A stretch of DNA of 64,000 nucleotides from the NCBI GenBank assembly GCA_001516025.1, contig LOEU01000021.1, forward strand, positions 62,001 through 126,000, written 5' to 3'. The notes beneath the pieces were generated by a model that saw only the letters and a list, made by a program, of their open reading frames with translations, had not been told where the DNA came from and did not search any database. This document shows, piece by piece, positions 36,837-45,868 of this stretch. The stretch's first letter is position 1. Every line of letters starts with the position of its first letter. The position numbers and the translations under genes were made by a program. Origin of the DNA: a bacterium BRH_c32. Lineage in GTDB: Bacteria > Bacteroidota > Ignavibacteria > Ignavibacteriales > Melioribacteraceae.

Positions 36837-37415
36837 TTATCTGTATAATTTTTGTTCATGAATATATTGAGCTATCGCATCCGGTAAAAAATATTCAACC
36901 GGTAAATTATTTTTGATTCTTTCTCTTATTTGTGAAGATGATATTTCTATTATGGAATTATTCAAAAATATTGCATCATCAAAATAACGATTTCTTTCAT
37001 CTTTAACATCTGTAATCCTTTTCATAACCAATAACTTTGCTTCAGAAACTATTCGATCCGGCTCTTTCCACTTTTCGAATAATAATAAATTATCGTAACC
37101 GATAATTAACTCAATTTCTTTATACTCTTTTTTTAATTGTATTATAGTATCGATAGTATATGAAACATTCTCTCTTCGAAGTTCTATATCGGAATAAGAA
37201 AAATTGGGATTTGACGAGATAGCTAATTTAATCATCTCCAATCTGTGAATATCCGAAGTCGGAATCTTATCCTGCTTTAAGGGTGATATGTGTGTTGGTA
37301 TAAAAACCACTTTATCTAAATTCCGTTCTTCCAATACAGATTGACATGTAATTAAATGTCCAATATGTATAGGATCAAAAGCCCCGCCAAATATAGCTAT
37401 TCTTTTCTCTTTCAT
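36837..37415 (-). CDS. nadD: Nicotinate-nucleotide adenylyltransferase
   Basis: Adenylates nicotinate mononucleotide in NAD synthesis. The 192-residue protein has GGAFDPIHIGHL (ATP site with the HIGH motif) near the N-terminus, the substrate loop around SYTIDTI, and the C-terminal ISSSQIRERI motif. It overlaps the PrsW-like gene by 4 bases. Confidence 0.96.
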   Translation of the reverse strand: MKEKRIAIFGGAFDPIHIGHLITCQSVLEERNLDKVVFIPTHISPLKQDKIPTSDIHRLEMIKLAISSNPNFSYSDIELRRENVSYTIDTIIQLKKEYKEIELIIGYDNLLLFEKWKEPDRIVSEAKLLVMKRITDVKDERNRYFDDAIFLNNSIIEISSSQIRERIKNNLPVEYFLPDAIAQYIHEQKLYR

Positions 37416-38356
37416 AAATCCCGATTTATATTTTCTATATAACTTCTTAGTAACATTAATTCATTCTCAATATATTCTTTCTTTTTCCCTGTAGAATTTT
37501 TTAATTGCGCTTTCCTGAAAGCTAATGAAACTAATGACTTAGTATAATTATTTCTGATATTATTCTTAATCCATTTTTTACTAAAAATATTTTTTGAGGC
37601 GATTAGAGTCAAATGTTCTAAAGGTATTAAACCGCTTTCCGATTCCTCAGTTAGTTCTGCTAAAATAAGATTTATTTCGCTCCGAAGTGATAAATTAAAA
37701 ATAACAAGAAATACTATTAATGAAATAATAATAAATAAAAATCCAAAGAGATAAGTAAATTCAAAACTTACCGAAAAATTCCATACTGCATGAATAAATA
37801 TTGCGAGCGAAAATCCCACAATAGGAAGAGTATATTTAAAAAACTTAGAAGAAAATTTCGCAAGTCCAAGCATGGCTCCGAAAGATGCGGTAGATAATAA
37901 ATGAGTAACGGCAGAGAACCCGGAACGAATTACCACTAATGTAGCCCATGAATTTAATGTATCGCCATAAGTAATAAAATAGAGGAAGTTCTCCGTCATT
38001 CCAAAACCAAGCCCAATAGCACCCCCATATACTAAGCCATCGGTAAGATTATCAAACTTTTTATTATTGATTGAGTAAATTAAAAATAGCCCTTTAAAAA
38101 ATTCTTCTACTCCGGGAGCAATTAATACTGTACTTATAAGATTAATTATTTTTGTGTTACTTGAAACTAATGTGAACGGGAAAAGTAAAATAGGAGAGAA
38201 TATGATGCTTAAAATGGTTGCGCCAAGGGCACCCCATATAAAATGTATAATTATTTGTGATAGCGGCTCACGGTCATATTTATCCATTTTCCATATAAAA
38301 AGACTGTAACCAACGGCTGGAATGAGTGCTGCGATGAATGAATACATAATTGGCAT
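37412..38356 (-). CDS. PrsW-family intramembrane metalloprotease
   Basis: A 314-residue membrane protein. The ATG at 38356 has AGAGG six bases upstream and is preferred over a TTG one codon earlier. Motifs of the PrsW (CAAX-protease-related) family are clear: APGVEEFFKG (metal ligands and catalytic Glu), GLGFGMTENFLYF, VTHLLSTASFGAMLG and IHAVWNFSV, which supply the remaining His/Asn ligands. Such enzymes cut membrane anti-sigma factors or other membrane proteins; no anti-sigma gene is here. It is the first gene of the operon running to 33543 and is divergent from the yceD-rpmF cluster. Confidence 0.88.
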   Translation of the reverse strand: MPIMYSFIAALIPAVGYSLFIWKMDKYDREPLSQIIIHFIWGALGATILSIIFSPILLFPFTLVSSNTKIINLISTVLIAPGVEEFFKGLFLIYSINNKKFDNLTDGLVYGGAIGLGFGMTENFLYFITYGDTLNSWATLVVIRSGFSAVTHLLSTASFGAMLGLAKFSSKFFKYTLPIVGFSLAIFIHAVWNFSVSFEFTYLFGFLFIIISLIVFLVIFNLSLRSEINLILAELTEESESGLIPLEHLTLIASKNIFSKKWIKNNIRNNYTKSLVSLAFRKAQLKNSTGKKKEYIENELMLLRSYIENINRDL

Positions 38357-38436
38357 CAAAAACCTCTTTGTCTCTTTTTCTTGCTTATAAGAATTTCAAT
38401 AATTATATTTTCAGACTAAATTTTAAGTTTTTTCTC

Positions 38437-38940
38437 ATGAAAATCAAATATACAAATTTTACTGAAGGAGTTCATGACTTTGATTTCCAAGAACCAGTAG
38501 AAAAGTTCAATCTTGGTAAAGAGTTCTTTGGGAATTTAAACCTTAATTGCAAAATGGACAAATCGCTTCATCAAATTGTTCTTAATTGTAATTCAGAGGT
38601 AAAAGCTCATTTTACTTGCGATCGTTGTAGTGAGGATTTCGATACTGTTATTAATACTCAATACTTAATGACATATATGTTTTCCCGAGAACTTCGCGAA
38701 ACTGACGAACTGAATCTGCGGTATATTACGCTAGATACAGATACTTTAGATTTGGATGAGGATGCAAAAGAGTTTATTTTAATATCCAAACCTATGAAAA
38801 TTGTTTGTAAAGACGATTGCAAAGGTCTATGTCCGAAATGTGGGAAGAATTTAAATATTGAAAAATGTAATTGCTCAATAGAAATAATTAATGATGTATG
38901 GGCACCATTAGAAAAATTAAGAAATAAATTAAATAACTAA
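38437..38940 (+). CDS. YceD/DUF177 family protein
   Basis: A 167-residue protein of the YceD (DUF177) family. The frame is open from 38350, but the ATG at 38437 begins the conserved part and avoids overlap with the divergent prsW start. A CDRC motif (61-64) and a second cysteine cluster CPKCGK...CNC (132-146) mark a zinc-binding form; WAPLEKLRNKL is the C-terminal signature. YceD directly upstream of rpmF is a conserved pairing across bacteria and has been linked to 23S rRNA maturation. Confidence 0.92.
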   Translation: MKIKYTNFTEGVHDFDFQEPVEKFNLGKEFFGNLNLNCKMDKSLHQIVLNCNSEVKAHFTCDRCSEDFDTVINTQYLMTYMFSRELRETDELNLRYITLDTDTLDLDEDAKEFILISKPMKIVCKDDCKGLCPKCGKNLNIEKCNCSIEIINDVWAPLEKLRNKLNN

Positions 38941-38956
38941 TAATACAGGTTAAGAG

Positions 38957-39136
38957 ATGCCAAATCCGAAACGTAAGATGTCGAAAACTAGGAGAGATAA
39001 GAGGAGAACTCATTATAAAGCTACTGCTCCTTCCTTAAGCAGATGTTCAAATTGTAGCGAGATTAAATTAAGCCATAGAGCTTGCCCGAACTGCGGTCAT
39101 TATGCCGGCAGGTCGATGTTTGTTCCTGAACAATAA
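38957..39136 (+). CDS. rpmF: 50S ribosomal protein L32
   Basis: A 59-residue ribosomal protein. It begins [20 protein letters not shown], the L32 signature, and holds a four-cysteine zinc ribbon (CSNC and CPNC). It has AAGAG just before the ATG, lies 16 bases after yceD and 12 before plsX, in the conserved order yceD-rpmF-plsX. Confidence 0.97.
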   Translation: MPNPKRKMSKTRRDKRRTHYKATAPSLSRCSNCSEIKLSHRACPNCGHYAGRSMFVPEQ

Positions 39137-39148
39137 TCCTTTTTTTTA

Positions 39149-40180
39149 ATGATTGATCCAAGACAAAAACGAAAATGTATAGTTGCTATCGACGCAATGG
39201 GGGGCGACTTCGCCCCTTTAAACGAATTGCGCGGTGCCGCTTTAGCATTAAAAGAGATTGATAATGTTGAGGTAGTCTTAGTAGGTAATGAAAAACTAAT
39301 TCGAGACACAGCATCAAAAGAATCGATCGACCTTTCCAAAATTCCCATTGTCGATGCTCAAGAAGTAATCAATATGTCCGATACTCCAACCGCTGCAATC
39401 AGAAAGAAACCAAATTCTTCTTTGGTGATTGGTGCAAACTTAGTAAAAGATAAAAAAGCAGATGCTTTCGTAAGTGCCGGTAATACCGGTGCAATGCTCG
39501 CAGCTGCTACCTTATTAATCGGAAGAATTAAAGGAGTAGGGAGACCTACTATCGGAGCTTCATATCCCACTCAAACCGGAAAGTTTACTACTGTATTCGA
39601 TTCCGGCTCGAGCGTCGATAGCAAACCATCTCATCTTTTTGAATATGCTATTATGGGTTCTATCTTTGCGGGCGAAATTTATAACTATCCGAATCCTTCT
39701 ATCGGTTTACTTAATGTAGGCGAAGAAGAATCTAAGGGTAATGAACTCGCTTTGGCTTCTCATCAACTTCTAAAAAATTCTAAATTGAATTTCTTCGGTA
39801 ATGTGGAAGGAAGAGATATTTTTAAGGGGAAAGTGGATATTGTCGTTTGTGATGGATTCACAGGTAATGTAGTACTTAAATTAGCCGAAAGTGTCATCGG
39901 TTTCCTGAAAATTAAAATTAAGCAATATGCCGATAAGGGATTAATAAATTCTCTTAAAGCATTAGTTGTAAAAAATGTCCTTAGGGTAGCATTAAAAGAT
40001 ATGGATTACCAATCTCACGGCGGTGTTCCCGTTTTGGGTGTTAATGGTATCGCAATCGTTGGGCATGGTTCCAGTTCTCCATTAGCTATTAAGAATATGG
40101 TTCTTCGAGCTAAGGAGATGTACGATAAAAATTTAATCGAGAAAATGGAGGAAGCAATTAATAGATATGCAGTCAACTAA
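39149..40180 (+). CDS. plsX: Phosphate acyltransferase PlsX
   Basis: Makes acyl-phosphate from acyl-ACP at the start of phospholipid synthesis. The 343-residue protein has AIDAMGGDFAP, the SAGNTGAMLA loop, GRPTIGASYP and the C-terminal GGVPVLGVNG motif. It overlaps fabH by 14 bases. Confidence 0.97.
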   Translation: MIDPRQKRKCIVAIDAMGGDFAPLNELRGAALALKEIDNVEVVLVGNEKLIRDTASKESIDLSKIPIVDAQEVINMSDTPTAAIRKKPNSSLVIGANLVKDKKADAFVSAGNTGAMLAAATLLIGRIKGVGRPTIGASYPTQTGKFTTVFDSGSSVDSKPSHLFEYAIMGSIFAGEIYNYPNPSIGLLNVGEEESKGNELALASHQLLKNSKLNFFGNVEGRDIFKGKVDIVVCDGFTGNVVLKLAESVIGFLKIKIKQYADKGLINSLKALVVKNVLRVALKDMDYQSHGGVPVLGVNGIAIVGHGSSSPLAIKNMVLRAKEMYDKNLIEKMEEAINRYAVN

Positions 40181-41168
40181 ATTAAATGCTCAAATTACTG
40201 CCGTTGGTATGTATGTACCCGAAAAAGTTTTAGATAATAAATATTTTGAAGAGATTGTAGAAACAAACGATGAATGGATCGTTTCCCGCACAGGTATTAA
40301 AGAAAGAAGAAAGATGGAAAATGGAGCCACAAGCGATATGGCTGCATTCGCCATTTTAGACTTATTAAAAACAACCTCCGTTAAAGCTGAAGAGATTGAT
40401 GTAATAATTGTTGCTACTGTTACACCGGATATGTTTTTCCCTGCAACAGCTTGCTTAGTGCAAGATAAAATTGGTGCTAAGAATGCTTGGGGATTTGATC
40501 TCTCAGCTGCATGTTCAGGTTTCCTTTTTGCATTGCAAACCGGTGCTGCATTGATCGAAAGCGGTCGTTATAAAAAAGTAATTGTAGTCGGTTCCGATAA
40601 GATGACTGCAATTTCTGATTATACTGACAGGAATACTTGTATCCTATTCGGAGATGCAGCTTCTGCCATATTGCTTGAACCTACCGAAGACCTTTCTACC
40701 GGTTTGATTGATACATTATTATTTACCGATGGAAGCGGAAAAGATGCTCTCAATATGAAAGGAGGAGGAAGTCTTAATCCTTCTTCGCATGAGACCGTTG
40801 ATAATAAGATGCATTATATTTACCAAGATGGTAAAGCTGTTTTCAAAGTAGCTGTTAAAGGTATGGCTGATATCTCTTATGAAGTAATGAAAAAAAATAA
40901 TTTAGATTCAGATGATGTTGCTTATCTCGTTCCTCATCAAGCTAATCTTAGAATTATAGATGCTACCGCCAATCGAATGGGAATCTCGAAAGATAAGGTA
41001 ATGATTAATATTCATAAATATGGTAATACAACTGCTGCAACTATACCATTATGCTTAACTGAATATTATAGAGCCGGAAAAATCAAAAAAGGTGATAACC
41101 TGATTCTTGCCGCATTCGGTGCGGGGTACACTTGGGGTGCTGCTTACTTAAAGTGGAGTATTGATTAA
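40167..41168 (+). CDS. fabH: 3-oxoacyl-ACP synthase III
   Basis: Starts fatty-acid synthesis by condensing acetyl-CoA (or a branched primer) with malonyl-ACP. The catalytic triad is visible: C116 (SAACSGF), His in VPHQANLRI and Asn in HKYGNTTAATIP. TNDEWIVSRTGI is the N-terminal signature. Length (333) is standard. Adjacent to fabD with a one-base overlap. Confidence 0.97.
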   Translation: MQSTKLNAQITAVGMYVPEKVLDNKYFEEIVETNDEWIVSRTGIKERRKMENGATSDMAAFAILDLLKTTSVKAEEIDVIIVATVTPDMFFPATACLVQDKIGAKNAWGFDLSAACSGFLFALQTGAALIESGRYKKVIVVGSDKMTAISDYTDRNTCILFGDAASAILLEPTEDLSTGLIDTLLFTDGSGKDALNMKGGGSLNPSSHETVDNKMHYIYQDGKAVFKVAVKGMADISYEVMKKNNLDSDDVAYLVPHQANLRIIDATANRMGISKDKVMINIHKYGNTTAATIPLCLTEYYRAGKIKKGDNLILAAFGAGYTWGAAYLKWSID

Positions 41169-42082
41169 TGGGTAAAACCGCATTCTTATTTCCGGGGCAG
41201 GGTTCTCAATACATTGGGATGGCTAAGGATTTATATGAAAATTCCGGTGATGCAAAACTTTTAATCGAATCCGCCGAAGAAATTATCGGAATTAAAATTT
41301 CCGATGTCATGTTCAACGGACCGGAAGATGCACTCAAACAGACAGATATTACTCAGCCCGCTATTTTTATTCATAGCGTTATCTTATCTAACTTGCTTAA
41401 AACTATAAGGCCTGATATGGCTGCAGGTCATTCTCTCGGAGAATATTCTGCATTAGTTGCTTCAGGTGCAATTCAATATCATGAAGCAGTGAGTTTAGTG
41501 CGTTTAAGAGGCTCTGCTATGCTGACAGCAGGAATCGAACAGCCCGGTACAATGGCGGCCATTCTTGGTATAGAGAAATCAAAATTAGAAGAGATATGCA
41601 CCGATGTTTCTAAAGATTTTATCGTTCAATGTGCTAATTTTAATTCACCGGGTCAGATTGTAATCTCCGGTTCAGTCGAAGGTGTTAAGAAGGCAATGGA
41701 AATTGCTAAAATAAGCGGCGCAAAATTAGTAAAAGAACTTGTTGTTAGCGGTGCTTTCCATTCACCGTTAATGTTTAGTGCAATCGATAAATTAGAAACA
41801 AAATTAGAACATACAAATTTCGTAGATGGAAAAATTCCGGTTTACACAAATGTTTCAGCAAAACCTGTAACTTCTAAAGATGAAATTAAATCTAATTTAT
41901 CTAAACAGTTATCCGCACCGGTTCAATGGGAAGATACAATTAAAAATATGATAGAAGATGGAGCAACTGAATTTTATGAGGTCGGTCCGGGTAAAGTATT
42001 ACAAGGATTAGTTAAGAGAATCAATCCTAATGTTAATATCTTTGGAATCGATAAATATACCGACTTGGAGAAATTTATTTAA
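41168..42082 (+). CDS. fabD: Malonyl-CoA:ACP transacylase
   Basis: Loads malonyl groups onto ACP. The 304-residue protein has FPGQGSQ (8-14), the nucleophile S89 in GHSLGEYSAL, and the catalytic His in VSGAFHSPLM. One-base overlaps with fabH and with the DUF3109 gene show tight coupling. Confidence 0.97.
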   Translation: MGKTAFLFPGQGSQYIGMAKDLYENSGDAKLLIESAEEIIGIKISDVMFNGPEDALKQTDITQPAIFIHSVILSNLLKTIRPDMAAGHSLGEYSALVASGAIQYHEAVSLVRLRGSAMLTAGIEQPGTMAAILGIEKSKLEEICTDVSKDFIVQCANFNSPGQIVISGSVEGVKKAMEIAKISGAKLVKELVVSGAFHSPLMFSAIDKLETKLEHTNFVDGKIPVYTNVSAKPVTSKDEIKSNLSKQLSAPVQWEDTIKNMIEDGATEFYEVGPGKVLQGLVKRINPNVNIFGIDKYTDLEKFI

Positions 42083-42675
42083 TGTCCGAACAAAAATTCG
42101 ATAAAAAAATAAATGGACTTTTTATTGATCCATTGATATTCACACAAAAATTTGTGAAATCATGCGATGTGTGTATCTGCTCTGGCGAATGCTGTTACTA
42201 TGGCGTTTATACAGATAAATTAGAGCATGATAAAATTATGGAGATTAAAGAGAGAATAATTCAATCGATGGATGATTCTCAAATTAAGGATCCTGAAAAA
42301 TGGTTCGAAGCTCCGCAGGAAGATAGTGATTTTGATTCCGGTGTTGCAGTCGGTACAGAAGTATATAATGGTAAATGTGTCTTTCTTGATAAGGTCGGGT
42401 TTTGCACTCTGCAAAAAATCGCTTTTGAAGATGGAGAAAATAAGTGGAAATATAAACCCATATATTGTATATTATTTCCCTTAGTTATTTATGAAGGAGC
42501 TTTAACAGTAGATTTAGACCATTTAGGCAGAATGCACTACTGTAACAAAATTGAGAATCAGACTTCCACTGTTTTCGATTGCTGTCAAAATGAGCTAAAA
42601 CATCTTCTAGGAGAAGAAGGATTTAATGAATTGCTAAAATACAAAGAAGAATATTTTACAAAGAATATAGAGTAA
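42082..42675 (+). CDS. DUF3109-family cysteine-rich protein
   Basis: A 197-residue protein with the cysteine pattern of DUF3109 (related to YkgJ-type metal-chelating domains): CDVCICSGECCYYG near 29-42, C in GKCVFLDKVGFCTLQ, YCILFPL near 133-139, and later MHYCNK and DCCQNE. At least ten cysteines suggest Fe-S or Zn binding. The function is unknown. Its place between fabD and fabG, sharing a base with fabD, suggests a redox or metal role linked to lipid synthesis, or simply co-expression. Confidence 0.82.
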   Translation: MSEQKFDKKINGLFIDPLIFTQKFVKSCDVCICSGECCYYGVYTDKLEHDKIMEIKERIIQSMDDSQIKDPEKWFEAPQEDSDFDSGVAVGTEVYNGKCVFLDKVGFCTLQKIAFEDGENKWKYKPIYCILFPLVIYEGALTVDLDHLGRMHYCNKIENQTSTVFDCCQNELKHLLGEEGFNELLKYKEEYFTKNIE

Positions 42676-42678
42676 AAA

Positions 42679-43422
42679 TTGAAATTAGAAAATAAAGTAG
42701 CTATTGTAACAGGAGGAAGCAGGGGAATAGGAAGGGCAATCGTTCTTCAACTCGCCTCTGAAGGTGCCAAAGTTGTTTTTACTTACCAGTCCTCCGAGAA
42801 AGTTGCAAATGAATTGGTTGATGAAGTTAAGAAAAATGGCGGCGAAGCTTTTTGTATAAAAGCTGACGCTTCGTCTTTTGAAGAAGCTCAAAATGTTGTA
42901 AATTTCGCCTTGGAAAAATTTGGCTCTGTTTCTATTCTTGTTAATAATGCAGGTGCCACTAAAGATAATTTGTTACTCAGAATGAGCGAAAGCGATTTCG
43001 ATGCAGTAATTGATACGAATTTAAAAAGTGTTTTTAATTATACTAAAGCAATTTTGAAACCATTCTTGGGACAAAGATTTGGTAAGATAATAAATATTAG
43101 TTCCGTAGTTGGAATTACCGGAAATGCCGGACAGGCAAATTATGTTGCTGCTAAAGCCGGAGTAATCGGACTTACGAAATCAAATGCTAAGGAATTAGCT
43201 TCAAGAAATATTAATGTAAATGCAATTGCGCCCGGTTTTATCGAGACTGATATGACAAGCAAACTGAACGATCAGCAAAAGGATGCAATTTTAGTAAATG
43301 TCCCATTGAAAAAAATGGGGAAACCTGAAGATGTTGCTAAATTAGTTTCATTCCTAAGCAGTTCTGATTCTGATTATATTACGGGTCAGGTTATTACTGT
43401 TGATGGCGGAATGGTAATGTAA
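42679..43422 (+). CDS. fabG: 3-oxoacyl-ACP reductase
   Basis: NADPH-dependent reduction of 3-oxoacyl-ACP. The 247-residue short-chain dehydrogenase has VTGGSRGIGRAI near the N-terminus, NNAGAT, the Ser-Tyr-Lys set in ISSVVGI and NYVAAKAG, and GFIETDMT. The start is a TTG (42679) with only a weak AGAG ahead. It comes 4 bases after the DUF3109 gene. Confidence 0.97.
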   Translation: MKLENKVAIVTGGSRGIGRAIVLQLASEGAKVVFTYQSSEKVANELVDEVKKNGGEAFCIKADASSFEEAQNVVNFALEKFGSVSILVNNAGATKDNLLLRMSESDFDAVIDTNLKSVFNYTKAILKPFLGQRFGKIINISSVVGITGNAGQANYVAAKAGVIGLTKSNAKELASRNINVNAIAPGFIETDMTSKLNDQQKDAILVNVPLKKMGKPEDVAKLVSFLSSSDSDYITGQVITVDGGMVM

Positions 43423-43465
43423 TAATTTTATAAACAAATTAATTAATCATTAAAGGAGAAATAAA

Positions 43466-43705
43466 ATGGATGTTTACTCAAAAGTAAAAGAAATTGTTGT
43501 AGATAAACTTGGTGCAGAAGAATCAGCAATTACGATGGAAGCATCTTTTACTAACGATTTAGGTGCAGATTCTTTGGATGTTGTTGAATTAATCATGGGA
43601 TTTGAAAGTGCTTTTAATATTCAAACTGATGAAGCTGCAGAAAAAATTTCTACAGTTGGCGATGCAGTAAAATATATAGAAAGTAAATTAGCTGAAAAAG
43701 CTTAA
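43466..43705 (+). CDS. acpP: Acyl carrier protein
   Basis: A 79-residue acidic carrier. The phosphopantetheine site is S36 in [22 protein letters not shown] precedes the ATG, one of the best ribosome binding sites in the cluster, fitting an abundant protein. A strong hairpin follows it. Confidence 0.98.
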   Translation: MDVYSKVKEIVVDKLGAEESAITMEASFTNDLGADSLDVVELIMGFESAFNIQTDEAAEKISTVGDAVKYIESKLAEKA

Positions 43706-43716
43706 TAATAAATAGT

Positions 43717-43745
43717 TCCCCTGCTTTTGCAGGGGATTATTTTTA
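43717..43745 (+). terminator. Terminator-like hairpin between acpP and fabF
   Basis: CCCCTGC (43718-43724) pairs with GCAGGGG (43729-43735) around a TTTT loop, followed by ATTATTTTT. The T tract is broken by A, so it may be partial: ending most transcripts after acpP while letting some reach fabF, which would set acpP above fabF. Confidence 0.8.
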
Positions 43746-43779
43746 ATTAAAATTAATATCAATTTTTTAATAGGCTTAT

Positions 43780-45024
43780 ATGAGAAATAGAAGAGTTGTA
43801 ATTACAGGCTTAGGTGCCCTTACACCAATAGGTAATAATATAACTGAATTTTGGGAAGGTCTAAAATCAGGTAGTAATGGTGCCGGACTAATTACTAAAT
43901 TTGATGCAACTAATTTTAATACTCGTTTTGCCTTTGAAATAAAAAATTATGATCCATCTCAATATATCGATAAAAAAGAATTAAAGAGAATGGATCCTTA
44001 TACTCAACTAGGTGTTGCTGCTTCGGTTATGGCAATGGAAGATTCGGGACTAGATCTTGAAAAAGAAAATCTCGAAAGAATCGGCGTTGTATTTGGAAGC
44101 GGAATCGGCGGTATGTTTACTTTTGAAGCACAACATTCATCTTTTCTTGAAGGTGGTCCTAGAAGAATTAGCCCTTTCTTTGTCCCAATGATGATTTCAG
44201 ATATCGCTGCAGGTCAAATATCGATTAGATTCGGATTAAAAGGTCCGAACTATGCCACAACATCTGCATGCGCTACGTCATCACATGCAATCGCTGATGC
44301 TTTTATGTTGGTGCAAAGAGGATCGGCGGATTTGATGCTTTGCGGAGGTGCAGAAGCTGCTATTACTCCAATGTCTATTGGAGGATTTAATGCTTTAAGA
44401 GCATTATCGACCTGGAATGATCGCTATATGGAAGCTTCTCGTCCATTTGATAAAGACCGTAACGGATTTGTAATGGCTGAAGGTGCCGGTACTTTAGTAT
44501 TAGAAGAATTAGAACATGCAATAAAACGCGGAGCAAAAATTTATGCTGAATTAGCAGGTGTCGGTTTAACCGGTGATGCTTACCATATCACTGCTCCCGC
44601 TCCGGGCGGAGAAGGTGCCGTTCGCTCCATGAGAGAAGCTTTAAGAGATGCTGAAGTGGAACCCGAAATGGTCGACTATATTAATGCTCATGGTACTTCT
44701 ACCGACCTTAATGATGTAAATGAAACACATGCAATTAAAACTGTATTTGGTGAACATGCGTATAAATTAGCCGTAAGTTCTACTAAATCGATGACTGGTC
44801 ATCTATTAGGTGCAGCAGGTGCAGTAGAATCTATTGCCACTGTCCTTGCTATAAATAATAGTCTTATACCACCAACCATCAATTTAGACGAACCCGATCC
44901 TGAATGCGACTTAAATTATACTCCCAAAGTAGCTGTTCCCAAAGATATAAATATAGCTATTAGTAACACATTTGGATTTGGCGGACATAATGCATCACTA
45001 TTATTTAAGAAATATTCAGAATAA
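43780..45024 (+). CDS. fabF: 3-oxoacyl-ACP synthase II
   Basis: Elongating condensing enzyme of fatty-acid synthesis. 414 residues; catalytic C164 ([12 protein letters not shown]) and two His in [11 protein letters not shown] and [21 protein letters not shown] is the C-terminal signature. rnc starts two bases later. Confidence 0.98.
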   Translation: MRNRRVVITGLGALTPIGNNITEFWEGLKSGSNGAGLITKFDATNFNTRFAFEIKNYDPSQYIDKKELKRMDPYTQLGVAASVMAMEDSGLDLEKENLERIGVVFGSGIGGMFTFEAQHSSFLEGGPRRISPFFVPMMISDIAAGQISIRFGLKGPNYATTSACATSSHAIADAFMLVQRGSADLMLCGGAEAAITPMSIGGFNALRALSTWNDRYMEASRPFDKDRNGFVMAEGAGTLVLEELEHAIKRGAKIYAELAGVGLTGDAYHITAPAPGGEGAVRSMREALRDAEVEPEMVDYINAHGTSTDLNDVNETHAIKTVFGEHAYKLAVSSTKSMTGHLLGAAGAVESIATVLAINNSLIPPTINLDEPDPECDLNYTPKVAVPKDINIAISNTFGFGGHNASLLFKKYSE

Positions 45025-45026
45025 AA

Positions 45027-45773
45027 TTGTTTAGTTTTATTTTTGGCAATAAGAAGTCTAAACTTGTTGCAGTTCACTTCAATAAAGAGAAGCAAAAGGA
45101 ATTAAATAAAGTACTTGGTTTTAATATCAAAAATAAAGAACTTTATTTAAAGTCTTTTACTCATCGCTCTTATTTGGAGCTGTTCCCTGAATTAGAGAAA
45201 TCTAATGAAAGATTAGAATTTCTTGGCGATTCGGTTTTAAATATGTCTGTGGCCAAATACCTTTTTGAAGCCAATAAATATAAAGACGAAGGTTTTCTTA
45301 CCAAGGCACGTGCATATCTCGTTAATAGAGATAATCTTTTCAATTCTTCTCAAAGAATTGGGCTTTCTAATTTCCTATTACTAAACAAAAAATACCTTGT
45401 TAATTCAAAAGAGGGGATGAAGACCGTATTAGCTGATGCCACGGAAGCTCTTATTGCGGCAATCTACCTTGATAAGGGTGAAGAGATAACTGATAAATTT
45501 ATTTATCAATATGTAATTGCTCCATACGTAAATACGGATTTTGTTAAAGCTGATAATAATTATAAGGGGCAATTATTAGAGCTAGCTCACGCTAATAAGA
45601 TTGGGCATCCTCATTATAAAGTAATTGAAGAAAAAGGTCCGGAACATAAAAAAGAATTTACTGTTGAAGTCTATATCGGGGATAAATTTTATGCTACCGG
45701 TACAGGCGGAAATAAGAAAAATGCCGAACAAGAAGCTTCAAAAGTAGCTCTGGAAATATTGCATAATCAGTAA
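45027..45773 (+). CDS. rnc: Ribonuclease III
   Basis: Cleaves double-stranded RNA in rRNA and mRNA processing. 248 residues: catalytic domain with NERLEFLGDSVL and DATEALIAAIYLD, and a double-stranded RNA-binding domain at about 165-245 ending GGNKKNAEQEASKVAL. The start is TTG at 45027, two bases after the fabF stop, with no clear ribosome binding site, so translation probably depends on coupling. fabF-rnc adjacency is common. Confidence 0.96.
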   Translation: MFSFIFGNKKSKLVAVHFNKEKQKELNKVLGFNIKNKELYLKSFTHRSYLELFPELEKSNERLEFLGDSVLNMSVAKYLFEANKYKDEGFLTKARAYLVNRDNLFNSSQRIGLSNFLLLNKKYLVNSKEGMKTVLADATEALIAAIYLDKGEEITDKFIYQYVIAPYVNTDFVKADNNYKGQLLELAHANKIGHPHYKVIEEKGPEHKKEFTVEVYIGDKFYATGTGGNKKNAEQEASKVALEILHNQ

Positions 45774-45868
45774 TTTGATTTTTCTTAAAAATTAATCTCA
45801 TCCTCAAATTTAAATTCCAGTAAAGTTTTTTATATTTACCTATCATTATTAAATAAAATGTGAATACT

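Noticed and set aside
45774-45868. Possible glycine riboswitch before gcvP
   Set aside because: The gap is only 95 bases, AT-rich, and shows none of the conserved GC-rich helices of that riboswitch.
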